Part shown: positions 50,023 through 57,740 of the stretch, one piece after another
How positions within the stretch are numbered: position 1 is the first letter of the stretch
How the letters are laid out: each line of letters starts with the position of its first letter
From: Shewanella gelidimarina
GTDB taxonomy: Bacteria > Pseudomonadota > Gammaproteobacteria > Enterobacterales > Shewanellaceae
NCBI RefSeq assembly: GCF_023283945.1
Contig: NZ_JAKIKW010000005.1
Span: 62,001 to 126,000 of the forward strand
Length of the DNA: 64,000 nucleotides
Reading direction: 5' to 3'
Position numbers and translations under genes: made by a program
Notes under the pieces: model-generated
What the model was told of the DNA's origin: nothing
Database searches by the model: none
What the model saw: the letters and a program-made list of their open reading frames with translations, nothing else

Positions 50023-50856
50023 CTAAAAAACCACCGTTTTATTCCCGTATACCACCACATCCTCATTAATGACCAGTTGCAATGCCTTACTCAGTACACT
50101 TTTTTCGACATCGCGGCCACATTTCGACAGTGCCTCCACGCTATAACTGTGATCAACTGGGATAACGTCTTGCTTAATAATGGGACCTTCATCCAATGAG
50201 TTCGTCACAAAGTGAGCAGTAGCACCGATAATTTTAACGCCTCGCTCCCACGCCTGTCTATACGGTGACGCACCAATAAAAGCGGGTAGAAATGAGTGGT
50301 GAATATTAATAATCTTATCGGGATATTGGCCCACAAATTCCGGCGTCAATACCCGCATGAATTTGGCGAGTACGACGTAATCGGGTTGATAGCCATTGAT
50401 AACGTCCAACATCGCTTGCTCATGCTCGTTACGATTCATATCTTGATGGCTAATATAATGAAATGGCACATCAAATTTCTCCGTCAAAGGGGCCAGCAGA
50501 TCGTAGTTACCTACAACAGCAACAATCTCAGCATCTAGCGCACCGGAATACGATTTAATCAGCAAGTCACCAATGCAATGTGCCTCTTTAGTCACCATCA
50601 CCACAATACGTTTTTTACCGACATCAACCAACTTAGTATGATTTTTTGTTGGTAACACGCTCTGTAATTGAGCTAACAAACTAACGGGTTCAAACAGCCC
50701 TTCTAGTTCGGTTCGCATAAAAAAACGCCCCTGAGCGTTATCTACAAATTCACTGTTCTTAACAATATTGAGGCCATGAGCAAAGCACACCCCCGTGATC
50801 TTAGTGATAAGTCCTGGCGCATCGGCACAGTCAATAATCAGTACCTTACGTTCCAT
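50023..50856 (-). CDS. purU: Formyltetrahydrofolate deformylase
   Basis: Hydrolyses 10-formyl-THF to THF and formate, balancing one-carbon pools and supplying formate to PurT; 277 residues from the chosen start. N-terminal ACT domain (DAPGLITKITGVCFAHGLNIV), then a formyltransferase domain with TKEAHCIGDLL, NEHEQAMLDVI, PDYVVLAKFMRVLTPEF and the catalytic NIHHSFLPAFIGASPYRQA. ATG at 50856 (MERKVL) is preferred over one nine codons upstream, by agreement with the family and a GGCGAGA sequence before it. Confidence 0.95.
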   Translation of the reverse strand: MERKVLIIDCADAPGLITKITGVCFAHGLNIVKNSEFVDNAQGRFFMRTELEGLFEPVSLLAQLQSVLPTKNHTKLVDVGKKRIVVMVTKEAHCIGDLLIKSYSGALDAEIVAVVGNYDLLAPLTEKFDVPFHYISHQDMNRNEHEQAMLDVINGYQPDYVVLAKFMRVLTPEFVGQYPDKIINIHHSFLPAFIGASPYRQAWERGVKIIGATAHFVTNSLDEGPIIKQDVIPVDHSYSVEALSKCGRDVEKSVLSKALQLVINEDVVVYGNKTVVF

Positions 50857-51336
50857 AGGTTTTCTCGCCGTCAGATTGCGCATATCTTAAGTGACATGAG
50901 CCAAGTTCAACTTAAATGGCTTGATTGATGAAAACAACCTTGCCTAAATAATAAACCGACAAATAGCGAATCGATTATTAAAGCACTCGTTATTTGGCTG
51001 CTTTAATGAATAACCATCAATGTATAGCGCGAATGGAATAACAACGTCAGTGATTACTAAGCCACTTAATCACTCAATCTCTGCACGTAAAACGTAAAAA
51101 CCTCGACAGAAATAAGGTCAGAAAGCTGTTATAGAAAGTGTTGAACAATAGAAAAGGAGGTGCAATTAGCTGAATAATCGATTGAGTGAAAGTGAATTTT
51201 TTTACATCTAGAATGTCATGCAACTGACCGTTGATGACCTCAGCATTTGATGTTCTGTGATCACCGAAGCGTGATCAAGCATTAATTTAGTGACCCGTCG
51301 CCAAAGGGTAGCCCTATTTGGCGACGGGTAACAAAG
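50857..51336. other. Intergenic region between purU and yqcA
   Basis: About 480 bases. It holds the strong yqcA terminator, a second hairpin TGATCAC-CGAAGC-GTGATCA (51258-51277), and an isolated AGGAGG sequence near 51156-51162 that is not followed by a usable reading frame. No gene was found. Confidence 0.5.
51293..51329 (-). terminator. yqcA terminator
   Basis: ACCCGTCGCCAAA and TTTGGCGACGGGT form a perfect 13-pair stem around an 11-base loop, just past the yqcA stop. The T-run is weak (CACTAAATT). Confidence 0.7.
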
Positions 51337-51801
51337 TTAAGCCGCTAGGTCTTTATCAATGAGCTCATTCCAGCTAGGCAACCATGCTAACGCCTCGACT
51401 TCTGGCTCCATGGTTTCTCCGGCGTCAATCTTTAAGAAATCACCTAATCGTGTTGCGCCAAGCTCTTCGAATAGCGCTGCTAGTTGTTCAGCTGCACCGC
51501 AAAAGGTTTCATAACTTGAATCCCCTAACCCTATTACGCCAAACTTTAGCTCGGGCAGATATGGGGCTTTAGACTGCATATCGTAAAACCATGACTGGAT
51601 CTCATCAGGAAGATCGCCTTGGCCTGTTGTCGAGCATATCAGCAATAGCAATTCATCTTGAGGCGGAACAAAACCTACAAGTTCGTCGCTTTGATACAAA
51701 ACAGCTTCACGCCCCAAGTCTGTTAATGCCTGTTGTAGAGTTTCTGCGACATATTGCGCACCACCGTAAACTGTTCCAAAAACTAGATTCACTTTTTTCA
51801 T
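51337..51801 (-). CDS. yqcA: Flavodoxin-like protein YqcA
   Basis: Short FMN-binding flavodoxin, 154 residues. The phosphate-binding loop is FGTVYGGAQYVAE at residues 8-20; further FMN-loop segments are CSTTGQGDLPD and GLGDSSYETFCGAAEQ, both closer to E. coli YqcA than to MioC. Follows truC on the same strand, as in E. coli (yqcC-truC-yqcA), but here with a 278-base gap. Redox partner unknown. Confidence 0.9.
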   Translation of the reverse strand: MKKVNLVFGTVYGGAQYVAETLQQALTDLGREAVLYQSDELVGFVPPQDELLLLICSTTGQGDLPDEIQSWFYDMQSKAPYLPELKFGVIGLGDSSYETFCGAAEQLAALFEELGATRLGDFLKIDAGETMEPEVEALAWLPSWNELIDKDLAA

Positions 51802-52079
51802 GTTTTACTTCGCCTAAAAGCCATTTAGTTATATCCTTAACATACTGTATCGATGAACATTGCTGCAAGCCTCGCAGCAATTAAAAGTGAATGTGTACGA
51901 GGACCAGCCGTAATGAGACACTCTTGCAGACAAAAACACCGTAAACACCTCAATCGTTCAGCACATATTAGAAGAATGTGCTATTTCCATACCGTAAAAC
52001 AACTAGAATATTTGAAAGCCTCGTATAGTAATGAACAAACTTCAACTATTGAGTTAAAAGACAGCATTAAGCCTACTGC

Positions 52080-52943
52080 TTAATTATCTGCAATTTGTAT
52101 GGCATTGTTAGCATTAGACAATGCCTCTTCTTGCCATCCGAGCCCTTCAAACAAGTCTAGCCATTCCTGCTCAAGTTCGGTTTCAATATGAACTCGCTCG
52201 CCCGTTCTTGGATGGTTAAAGCTGAGTTTTTTAGCAATGAGCCACAATCGATTCACTCCAAAGTGATCTCTAAAAAATTTATTCTGCTTACCATCACCAT
52301 GCGTTGTATCCCCAAGTATAGGGTGGCGTAGATGTGCCATATGACGGCGCAATTGATGTTTACGTCCAGTGTGTGGAGAAAGATGGACCAGTGCGTATCG
52401 ACTCGTTGCGTAACGACCTGAGGCAAAAGGGATCTCGCTATTGAGTATAGGGCGATATGAAGTCACCGCATTTTGCGCGGCTTTATTGGGGTCTACATCT
52501 TTATCACCTAACTCGTCCAACTCCACTTTTAGGGCATAGTCTAAGGTTGCAGCGTCATACATATTACCGCGAACAATGGCTAAATATTCTTTATCAATAG
52601 TGTGAGAGGCAAACTGTTCACACAATGCCTTAGCCATTTCACTGCTTTTAGCAAATAACAAGATACCCGATGTGGGCCTGTCTAAGCGATGCACAGGGAA
52701 AACATGACACCCCACTTTATCCCGCGTTAACTGCATAGCAAAAAACCGTTCTCGCCTCGCTAAATAACTGCGGTGAACCAATAAGGCAGCAGGCTTATGA
52801 ATAGCGACAACATCATCATCTTCAAATAAGATCTCGATATAAGGAGCAGGCTCATCTTCTAGGCCTAACTCTTCAAGCTCAGTAAGCTCTTGCGCCTCAT
52901 CTATCTCATCAGTTTGGGTTAATTCAGCTTTAGTTTGTTTCAC
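52080..52943 (-). CDS. truC: tRNA pseudouridine(65) synthase
   Basis: RluA-family pseudouridine synthase that isomerises U65 in tRNA acceptor-stem/T-arm region; 287 residues. Catalytic Asp in HRLDRPTSGILLFAKS near 110; further family motifs IHKPAALLVHRS, TGRKHQLRRHMAHLRHPILGD and LSFNHPRTGE. Compared with E. coli TruC it has about 34 extra N-terminal residues, very rich in Glu/Asp. Its start overlaps yqcC by 14 bases. Confidence 0.93.
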   Translation of the reverse strand: MKQTKAELTQTDEIDEAQELTELEELGLEDEPAPYIEILFEDDDVVAIHKPAALLVHRSYLARRERFFAMQLTRDKVGCHVFPVHRLDRPTSGILLFAKSSEMAKALCEQFASHTIDKEYLAIVRGNMYDAATLDYALKVELDELGDKDVDPNKAAQNAVTSYRPILNSEIPFASGRYATSRYALVHLSPHTGRKHQLRRHMAHLRHPILGDTTHGDGKQNKFFRDHFGVNRLWLIAKKLSFNHPRTGERVHIETELEQEWLDLFEGLGWQEEALSNANNAIQIADN

Positions 52944-53259
52944 TTAGTAGCTCATCTAATTCTGTAATGGTTTTAATTATGCGACAAAATTCAGGTTTGC
53001 CTGCCCATACATGTTCCGCCATGGGGGCAACCGCTATCGCTTTTGGTAGCGGCATCGCACTATCGAGTAGATAATGCATTTTAGGGATTAAAATAAATTG
53101 TAGCCACTGTTCAAATGCCATGGTATCACAGGCAAACGGCGCGCTACTTTGCATCGCACTTTCTGACGGTAGAGTAGCACTCCATAATGCAGCACTGACA
53201 AGCTCATCTTGCAATTTAATAAGCTGGTGTCGGGTCAAATGGGTTAACAAGGCTAACAC
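52930..53259 (-). CDS. yqcC: YqcC family protein (DUF446)
   Basis: A 109-residue helical protein of the YqcC family, function unknown. Recognisable are LIKLQDELVSAALW, PFACDTMAFEQWLQFILIPKMHYLL and LPKAIAVAPMAEHVW, all in the order of E. coli YqcC. It is the first gene of the yqcC-truC-yqcA operon, overlapping truC, and is divergent from the DUF3549 gene. Confidence 0.9.
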   Translation of the reverse strand: MLALLTHLTRHQLIKLQDELVSAALWSATLPSESAMQSSAPFACDTMAFEQWLQFILIPKMHYLLDSAMPLPKAIAVAPMAEHVWAGKPEFCRIIKTITELDELLSETN

Positions 53260-53571
53260 TCCTGTTGCATGAATAGGTCTGCAAAATGACCGATATCATT
53301 TAGCTTTTTCATTTAGAACATTTTCTGCGGGTTAACTTAGGCTTATCATAAGTACAGATTCACTGGGGGAATTGAGAATAAATAGTGCTATGAGAAAGAG
53401 TATTTATTAGACCGTACTAGCGTAATCTCGTCTCTAGCACCTTCACTTCCAGTGCAATAAACTACCGCCAACTAGAATTTAAACGACTAAATGAAATTTA
53501 GCATCAGATCATACCATCTAGCCGCAGTTATCCCTATAATGTGGATTAATTAATACTGACTCGATAGCGAT
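53260..53571. other. Divergent promoter region of yqcC and DUF3549 genes
   Basis: Just over 310 bases without a gene. TATAAT at 53535-53540 is a candidate -10 for the plus-strand gene, 32 bases before its ATG. No regulator site was recognised. Confidence 0.4.
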
Positions 53572-54585
53572 ATGACTGAAATAACGACCCTTAGCCAATT
53601 TCTTAAAACGGCAAAAACCCAATTCCAAGTTTATGATATGGGCCGTAGAGTTCAACATATCGATATGGTGGCGTTTCAGCAAATTGAAGCGTTACTCACG
53701 CCTTATCCCTCTCCAATTCAGGGACATGCTCAGTTTGCGATTGTCTTTTGGGATGCAAGCCAACAACACTACATTTGGTTTATAAAATTAGCGCTCGATG
53801 AACGTGGCTTGCTTTCACCAGCGCCGCGAACTCAATTCATCAAGATGATAATTGAAGCCTTAGGCAGAGACCCCACCCAACCTTTAACCGACCACCAGCA
53901 AGAGCAACTCGCTAACCACCCTTTTAACTTTAAGCCTTCTCAAGAAAAGTTAGCCGTATTTAACGCGTTAGTGCGACAGCAACTCGGTGAAAAAGCCTCT
54001 AGCCAATATGAATTTGCCCATCAATATTTATCTGGACAACATCCAGCTGAAAACTGGCAAAGCATTGGAATGCAGGGCATTGCAGATGTTTGTGTTAGAG
54101 CGGCTGAACTTGATCATCAACAGCATATTAATGCCAGTTTCGATCGCGCAGCTGTAGAAGTACAAATTGCTATGTGCCAGTGCCTAGAGCACTTAACTAT
54201 CGATGATGCACTCGCAACACAACTTTTCGAAAAGTTTGCTGCAGCTTCCACAGAAAGCCAAGCTTACCTTTTAAGGGCATTAGCATCTCACCCTGAGCAG
54301 AGCCAGCAGGCAATCGCGTATTTGGCCAGCTGCAATGGTTTATCTGCAGATATGTTGATTACCATTGCTGCTCGTAATTGGTCAGCGTTAAAAGATGAGC
54401 CAACTCTCAGTATCTACTTAGAAGCACTTGCCAAACAAGAACAACACTTCTTTAACCAGATTTTTGCTGATATTGTGGCTATTCCATTAATTCGCACACA
54501 ACTGTTAACTCAATTGCGAAACCCTAACCGAAGTGCAGCACTTTCTGCAGCTATTGGCGGCTTATTTAAGGTAATTAAAGCATGA
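53572..54585 (+). CDS. DUF3549 family protein
   Basis: A 337-residue cytoplasmic protein of a family of unknown function found in Shewanella, Vibrio and relatives. The N-terminal ~110 residues have mixed strand/helix character (QVYDMGRRVQHIDMVAFQQIEALL). From about 150 the sequence is helical and repeat-like (hydrophobic 30-40-residue units including YEFAHQYLSGQ, IAMCQCLEHL, YLLRALASHPEQ), suggesting a HEAT-like solenoid (inference). No catalytic motif was recognised. Its stop overlaps the start of the DUF3301 gene (ATGATG region), so the two are translated together. Confidence 0.82.
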   Translation: MTEITTLSQFLKTAKTQFQVYDMGRRVQHIDMVAFQQIEALLTPYPSPIQGHAQFAIVFWDASQQHYIWFIKLALDERGLLSPAPRTQFIKMIIEALGRDPTQPLTDHQQEQLANHPFNFKPSQEKLAVFNALVRQQLGEKASSQYEFAHQYLSGQHPAENWQSIGMQGIADVCVRAAELDHQQHINASFDRAAVEVQIAMCQCLEHLTIDDALATQLFEKFAAASTESQAYLLRALASHPEQSQQAIAYLASCNGLSADMLITIAARNWSALKDEPTLSIYLEALAKQEQHFFNQIFADIVAIPLIRTQLLTQLRNPNRSAALSAAIGGLFKVIKA

Positions 54586-54980
54586 TGACAGATTTCTTAT
54601 TAATCGTAGCGGTAGTTGTTATCGCGGCCTTTTTTTGGCAGTTAAGGCAAATGGCAGAAATGAGCCGTACTTTTGCGACCAAAGAGTGCCAAAAACAAAA
54701 GGTACAACTGCTTGCCATCGCTCAGGAAACAGCAAAACCAAGCTTCGGGGGCAGTACTGGTTTCACTTGGAAAGTAAAATATCTATTTGAATTTAGTACC
54801 GATGGCATTAATCAATATAGCGGAAGCTTGTGGATGCACGGTAAAAAAATCCACAAAGTACAGTGGCCTATTTTTCCAGAACCTGAATGGCATGATGCAC
54901 CAGAATCTCGTGGGTCTGTCGGCGGAAGCTGTGGTGGTGGTCGCTCTAAAAGCAATTGTAGTTCTGGTGGGTGTAAGTAA
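54582..54980 (+). CDS. DUF3301 family membrane-anchored protein with Gly/Cys-rich tail
   Basis: A 132-residue protein with one N-terminal helix (FLLIVAVVVIAAFFW), then a basic cytoplasmic or periplasmic domain (TFATKECQKQKVQLLAIAQ; FTWKVKYLFEF) typical of DUF3301. It ends with a low-complexity tail rich in Gly, Ser and Cys (GGSCGGGRSKSNCSSGGCK). Overlaps the DUF3549 gene by four bases. In related genomes these two genes accompany yqcC-truC; function unknown. The three cysteines in the tail could bind metal or be lipidated, but this is speculation. Confidence 0.82.
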   Translation: MMTDFLLIVAVVVIAAFFWQLRQMAEMSRTFATKECQKQKVQLLAIAQETAKPSFGGSTGFTWKVKYLFEFSTDGINQYSGSLWMHGKKIHKVQWPIFPEPEWHDAPESRGSVGGSCGGGRSKSNCSSGGCK

Positions 54981-55058
54981 CCAGACGGAGAGCATTCCCG
55001 GTCTAGGTTAAACAGTACCCATTGCCTTCATCTTTGCGCTAAAGCACAAATTGCGGAC

Positions 55059-55092
55059 AAAGAAAAAGCGCGGCTCCATAGGAGACGCGCTT
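55059..55092 (-). terminator. Terminator of the first Csr RNA
   Basis: AAGCGCG-T-CTCC and GGAG-C-CGCGCTT form an 11-pair stem with a single internal mismatch and TAT loop, followed by TTTCTTT on the minus strand. Confidence 0.88.
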
Positions 55093-55482
55093 TCGCTATT
55101 TCTTTTGTAAGCTCATCCTGCTATTTTAATGCTCCTTGCACCATCCATGCGTAACTGTGCTCCCTGCGTCGTCCATGTGTCCTTTTCTTTCCTTGTATCT
55201 TTCGATACTCATCCCTGCTACTCAGTAATCCTTTTACTAAGCTTGCTCATCCTAAGCGTGTCCAATATCATCCTTGAGAATCCATTCATTCACTATCCGT
55301 AGCATCCTACCTTCCTAGGTAGTAAAACTTTCCATCCTGGAATGTTTAACCACTCCTTGGTCGCTCTGGCAATCATTCCTTGAAAGCCTCGTCCTTGATA
55401 GTTATCCATATTAAGTGCGGATCCTTCCGTCACTCTCAGATCATCCTAATCTGTAAATCCTTTCTGTCATGCTTCCTTGCAC
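55059..55482 (-). ncRNA. csrC: CsrB/CsrC-family CsrA-sequestering small RNA (promoter-proximal to DUF3301)
   Basis: About 425 nt, minus strand. I counted roughly 28 GGA motifs, many as AAGGAT, CAGGATG or TTAGGATGAG and several inside short hairpin loops (for example TTCCAGGATGGAA, CTACCTAGGAAGGTAG). It ends in a strong intrinsic terminator. A TATTAT -10 box lies at 55489-55494 and a GacA-type palindrome about 169 bases further upstream. This is the known architecture of RNAs that titrate the translational regulator CsrA/RsmA. Shares GCAGGGAGCACA with the second RNA. The csrB/csrC naming is arbitrary here; the 5' end is estimated. Confidence 0.85.
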
Positions 55483-55651
55483 AATCAAATAATAAACTAA
55501 AACCCGATAAAAATTGGCTCAAGAAGCAACATTTAACATGCAGTCACATTTTAGTCATACAACAATAATTACGTAAACTGCTGTTTAAAAAGTGATTTAA
55601 CTAAATACTCATTCGTTACCGGCAAGTAATCAGCCTTATTTCGCACGAAGC

Positions 55652-55669
55652 TGTAAGAGATCTCTCACA
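55652..55669. promoter_or_regulatory. GacA/UvrY binding site upstream of the first Csr RNA
   Basis: TGTAAGAGATCTCTCACA, an 18-bp near-perfect palindrome matching the GacA upstream activating sequence (TGTAAG-N6-CTTACA). Its centre is about 169 bases before the -10 box, the distance expected for CsrB-type promoters. Confidence 0.85.
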
Positions 55670-55694
55670 TCAATCCGAGCAATTTATCAAAGAT

Positions 55695-55724
55695 AAAAGA
55701 AAGGGCGTACCTTTCGGTACGCCC
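55695..55724 (-). terminator. Terminator of the second Csr RNA
   Basis: GGGCGTACC-GAAA-GGTACGCCC: nine-pair stem with GNRA tetraloop, followed by TTTCTTTT on the minus strand. Confidence 0.92.
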
Positions 55725-56115
55725 TGATCTAGCTTCTTTTTAGCTTTCCCGCTATATATGTGCTCCCTGCATCATCCTTGCTTAACGTGCATCCTGCATC
55801 TTCCTTGTAAGTCCTTTTATATCCTTGTACTCAACGTACTAAATCCATTTATTAGCTTATCCTAAGCCAAAATCCTCATCCTGAGGTTGTCCTAGTTGCA
55901 TCCTGCAAATACCTAACTGTTTAATAAGGTTAGCCTTAACTATCAAGCATGATTTTAGATATGGCTAAAATATCTATATACAATCGCTGCTAACTTATCC
56001 TTAAACTAGCAGCTGGCCTATCCACTCACTAAATATTTAAACTTGAGAATCGAAACGGTAATGATGATGTATAGCGAAATCTATCACTCACAAGGCTTAC
56101 CAATTGATTACTTGA
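55695..56115 (-). ncRNA. csrB: CsrB/CsrC-family CsrA-sequestering small RNA (distal copy)
   Basis: About 420 nt, minus strand, separate promoter and terminator. About 15 GGA motifs, concentrated in the 3' two thirds: TTGCAGGATGCAA, CCTCAGGATGAGG, GCTTAGGATAAGC and TGCAGGATGCA each place AGGAT in the loop of a short hairpin, exactly as in CsrB. The candidate -10 TATAAA is at 56122-56127; a GacA-type palindrome lies about 167 bases upstream. Expected to be induced by BarA/UvrY (GacS/GacA) and to sequester CsrA. The 5' ~70 nt lack GGA motifs, so the start could be slightly downstream. Confidence 0.85.
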
Positions 56116-56282
56116 ATTAACTTTATACGCTTATCAGTCCAGTGCGACTGTCTTTTAGCAAACACCCAAGCTTGTAACATTTATGCAACTTAAGGGGTTT
56201 TTTATAACGTACTGATTATAATGAACTAAGACTGTCAATAGTGACTATATTAATAATATTGCCATTTGATGTCCCACATAAA

Positions 56283-56300
56283 AGTAAGAGATCTCTTACG
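56283..56300. promoter_or_regulatory. GacA/UvrY binding site upstream of the second Csr RNA
   Basis: GTAAGAGATCTCTTAC is a perfect 16-bp palindrome (in AGTAAGAGATCTCTTACG) with the GacA-box core, just beyond the stop codon of the Mpo1-like gene. Spacing to its -10 box equals that of the first site within two bases. Confidence 0.85.
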
Positions 56301-56325
56301 CCAAGGACATCCGAATCCGATATTT

Positions 56326-56628
56326 TTATCTCTTCTTGCCTGAAAAGGCTTCAAATAACATCACCCAATCAGCCATTAAACTATAAATGGGATATTTAAA
56401 TGTCGCCGGTTTGTTCTTTTCAAATACAAAGTGTCCAATCCAAGCAAAACTATAACCAATGACGGGTAACAAACATAACAGTAACCATTGCCCTGAATAG
56501 AGCGCGAAAATAGTCACTAAGATAACCAGAGAGCTACCGATATAGTGCAGCGCTCTGCACGTTATATTTTGATGTTGCGACAGGTAAAAGGGATAGAATT
56601 CAGCGAAATTACTAAAACGTTTAGTCAT
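56326..56628 (-). CDS. Mpo1-like (DUF962/YGL010w) membrane protein
   Basis: A 100-residue integral membrane protein. The N-terminal FAEFYPFYLSQHQNITCRALHYIGSS and the later FAWIGHFVFEKNKPATFKYPIYSLMADWVML contain the conserved histidines (HQN, LHYIG, GHF) of the DUF962 family. The yeast member Mpo1 is an Fe(II)-dependent 2-hydroxy fatty acid dioxygenase. Whether the short bacterial proteins share that activity is not established for this organism. It overlaps the acetyltransferase gene by eight bases. Confidence 0.82.
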   Translation of the reverse strand: MTKRFSNFAEFYPFYLSQHQNITCRALHYIGSSLVILVTIFALYSGQWLLLCLLPVIGYSFAWIGHFVFEKNKPATFKYPIYSLMADWVMLFEAFSGKKR

Positions 56629-57259
56629 TCGTCTGGCCTCTATAAAACATCAATTCCCCCGTCACCTTGCCTATTTCTAGATCTTCTAATTTGTCGAAAC
56701 CATGATTTGAAAATAATGCGATATGTGCTGGGTCGCTAACAAACACACCAACGCCATCAAGCTGCAACTGTTCATCACACCAACTCAATACAGTTTTAAC
56801 TAATTGACTACCGTAACCTTTGCCTTGCTCATTTGTTGCTATAGCAATGAACTGTAAAATACCGCAACGACTATTGGGCAGGTTTTCAATTATTTGGTGT
56901 TCTTTTTTGATCCAAGCTTGGGTCGATTGCCAGCCTGCACTTATCAACATTTTCAAACGCCAATGCCAGTAACGGGCTTCACCAAGCGGGACTTGTTGAG
57001 TGGCAATGCAGGCAACCCCAATGAGTCGTTCTCCAGAAAACATGCCGATTAATCCTTGTTCCTGTTGCCACAACTCATTTAACTCTTCACGAATAGCGCC
57101 ACGCAGTTTTTGCTCATATTGCACCTTGTCATCATGATAGAGTGCATCCATAAAAAATGGATCATCGTGATAAGCATTGTAAAGAATTGAGGCGGCAATA
57201 CGTAAATCTTCAGCCGTTAGATAGACCGCTCGGCACTCTTCCATGATTTGATTTTCCAT
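56621..57259 (-). CDS. GNAT family N-acetyltransferase
   Basis: A 212-residue GNAT protein. Motif A, the acetyl-CoA pyrophosphate loop, reads IATNEQGKGYGSQLVKTVL near 138-156, preceded by the LQFIAIA strand; motif B is GVGVFVSDPAHIALFSNHGF. The N-terminal AAEDLRIAASILYNAYHDDPF-like region is a usual acceptor side helix. Acceptor substrate unknown. Likely co-translated with the overlapping Mpo1-like gene. Confidence 0.88.
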   Translation of the reverse strand: MENQIMEECRAVYLTAEDLRIAASILYNAYHDDPFFMDALYHDDKVQYEQKLRGAIREELNELWQQEQGLIGMFSGERLIGVACIATQQVPLGEARYWHWRLKMLISAGWQSTQAWIKKEHQIIENLPNSRCGILQFIAIATNEQGKGYGSQLVKTVLSWCDEQLQLDGVGVFVSDPAHIALFSNHGFDKLEDLEIGKVTGELMFYRGQTND

Positions 57260-57477
57260 TGTTATTTTCCTTGACCTAGATCACATAAACACCAATGTAA
57301 CAAGCCCGTAGAAAAGTGCAAATAATAATCAATATTCACTTTGCCAGAAATTTAATCTTGTTATAAGACGAGGGTCGGATGAGTCATTGGGTGTCGAAAA
57401 GTATCGATACTAAACTTGGAGGATTAAGTCGTTTTCTACCATACTGGAAGCAACACGATAGCAACGGAGCGTTAATC

Positions 57478-57708
57478 ATGGACACCACCCCTCTAGATCT
57501 AGAACATCTATTTCAACAGCTCGGTTTACCAAGTGATGCTAAAGCAGTTGAACTGTTTATACGAAAACATACGATTACTGAAGGGCTGCTTATTCATCAA
57601 GCGGGATTTTGGACAATATCACAGCAACACTTTCTAGCAGAGGCATTAGCGGAAGATGCCCAATGGTCTGATTTAATTGACCATTTAGACACCCTGTTAA
57701 GAAAGTAA
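57478..57708 (+). CDS. DUF2789 family protein
   Basis: A 76-residue protein. MDTTPLDLEHLFQQLGLPSD at the start and IDHLDTLLRK near the end match the size and pattern of DUF2789, a small family of unknown function. The frame is open 33 codons upstream, but GGAG eight to nine bases before this ATG and the family's length favour the shorter start. Predicted mostly helical, acidic, cytoplasmic. Confidence 0.82.
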   Translation: MDTTPLDLEHLFQQLGLPSDAKAVELFIRKHTITEGLLIHQAGFWTISQQHFLAEALAEDAQWSDLIDHLDTLLRK

Positions 57709-57740
57709 CTTCACGATATTAAAGAAATATAGAGAGCTAA

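Noticed and set aside
51853-52083. 76-codon plus-strand frame between yqcA and truC
   Set aside because: No Shine-Dalgarno sequence, no recognisable protein pattern, and it only touches the end of the oppositely oriented truC gene.
55380-55568. 62-codon plus-strand frame in the Csr RNA region
   Set aside because: No ribosome binding site, composition driven by the repeated ATCCT words, and antisense to a much better supported structured RNA.
55059-56115. CRISPR array or simple tandem repeat
   Set aside because: The recurring ATCCT/GGAT words are short, irregularly spaced and placed in hairpin loops; there are no fixed-length repeats or spacers.
57379-57477. N-terminal extension of the DUF2789 protein
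   Set aside because: The GGAG-preceded ATG at 57478 and the family's short length fit better than the upstream ATG.
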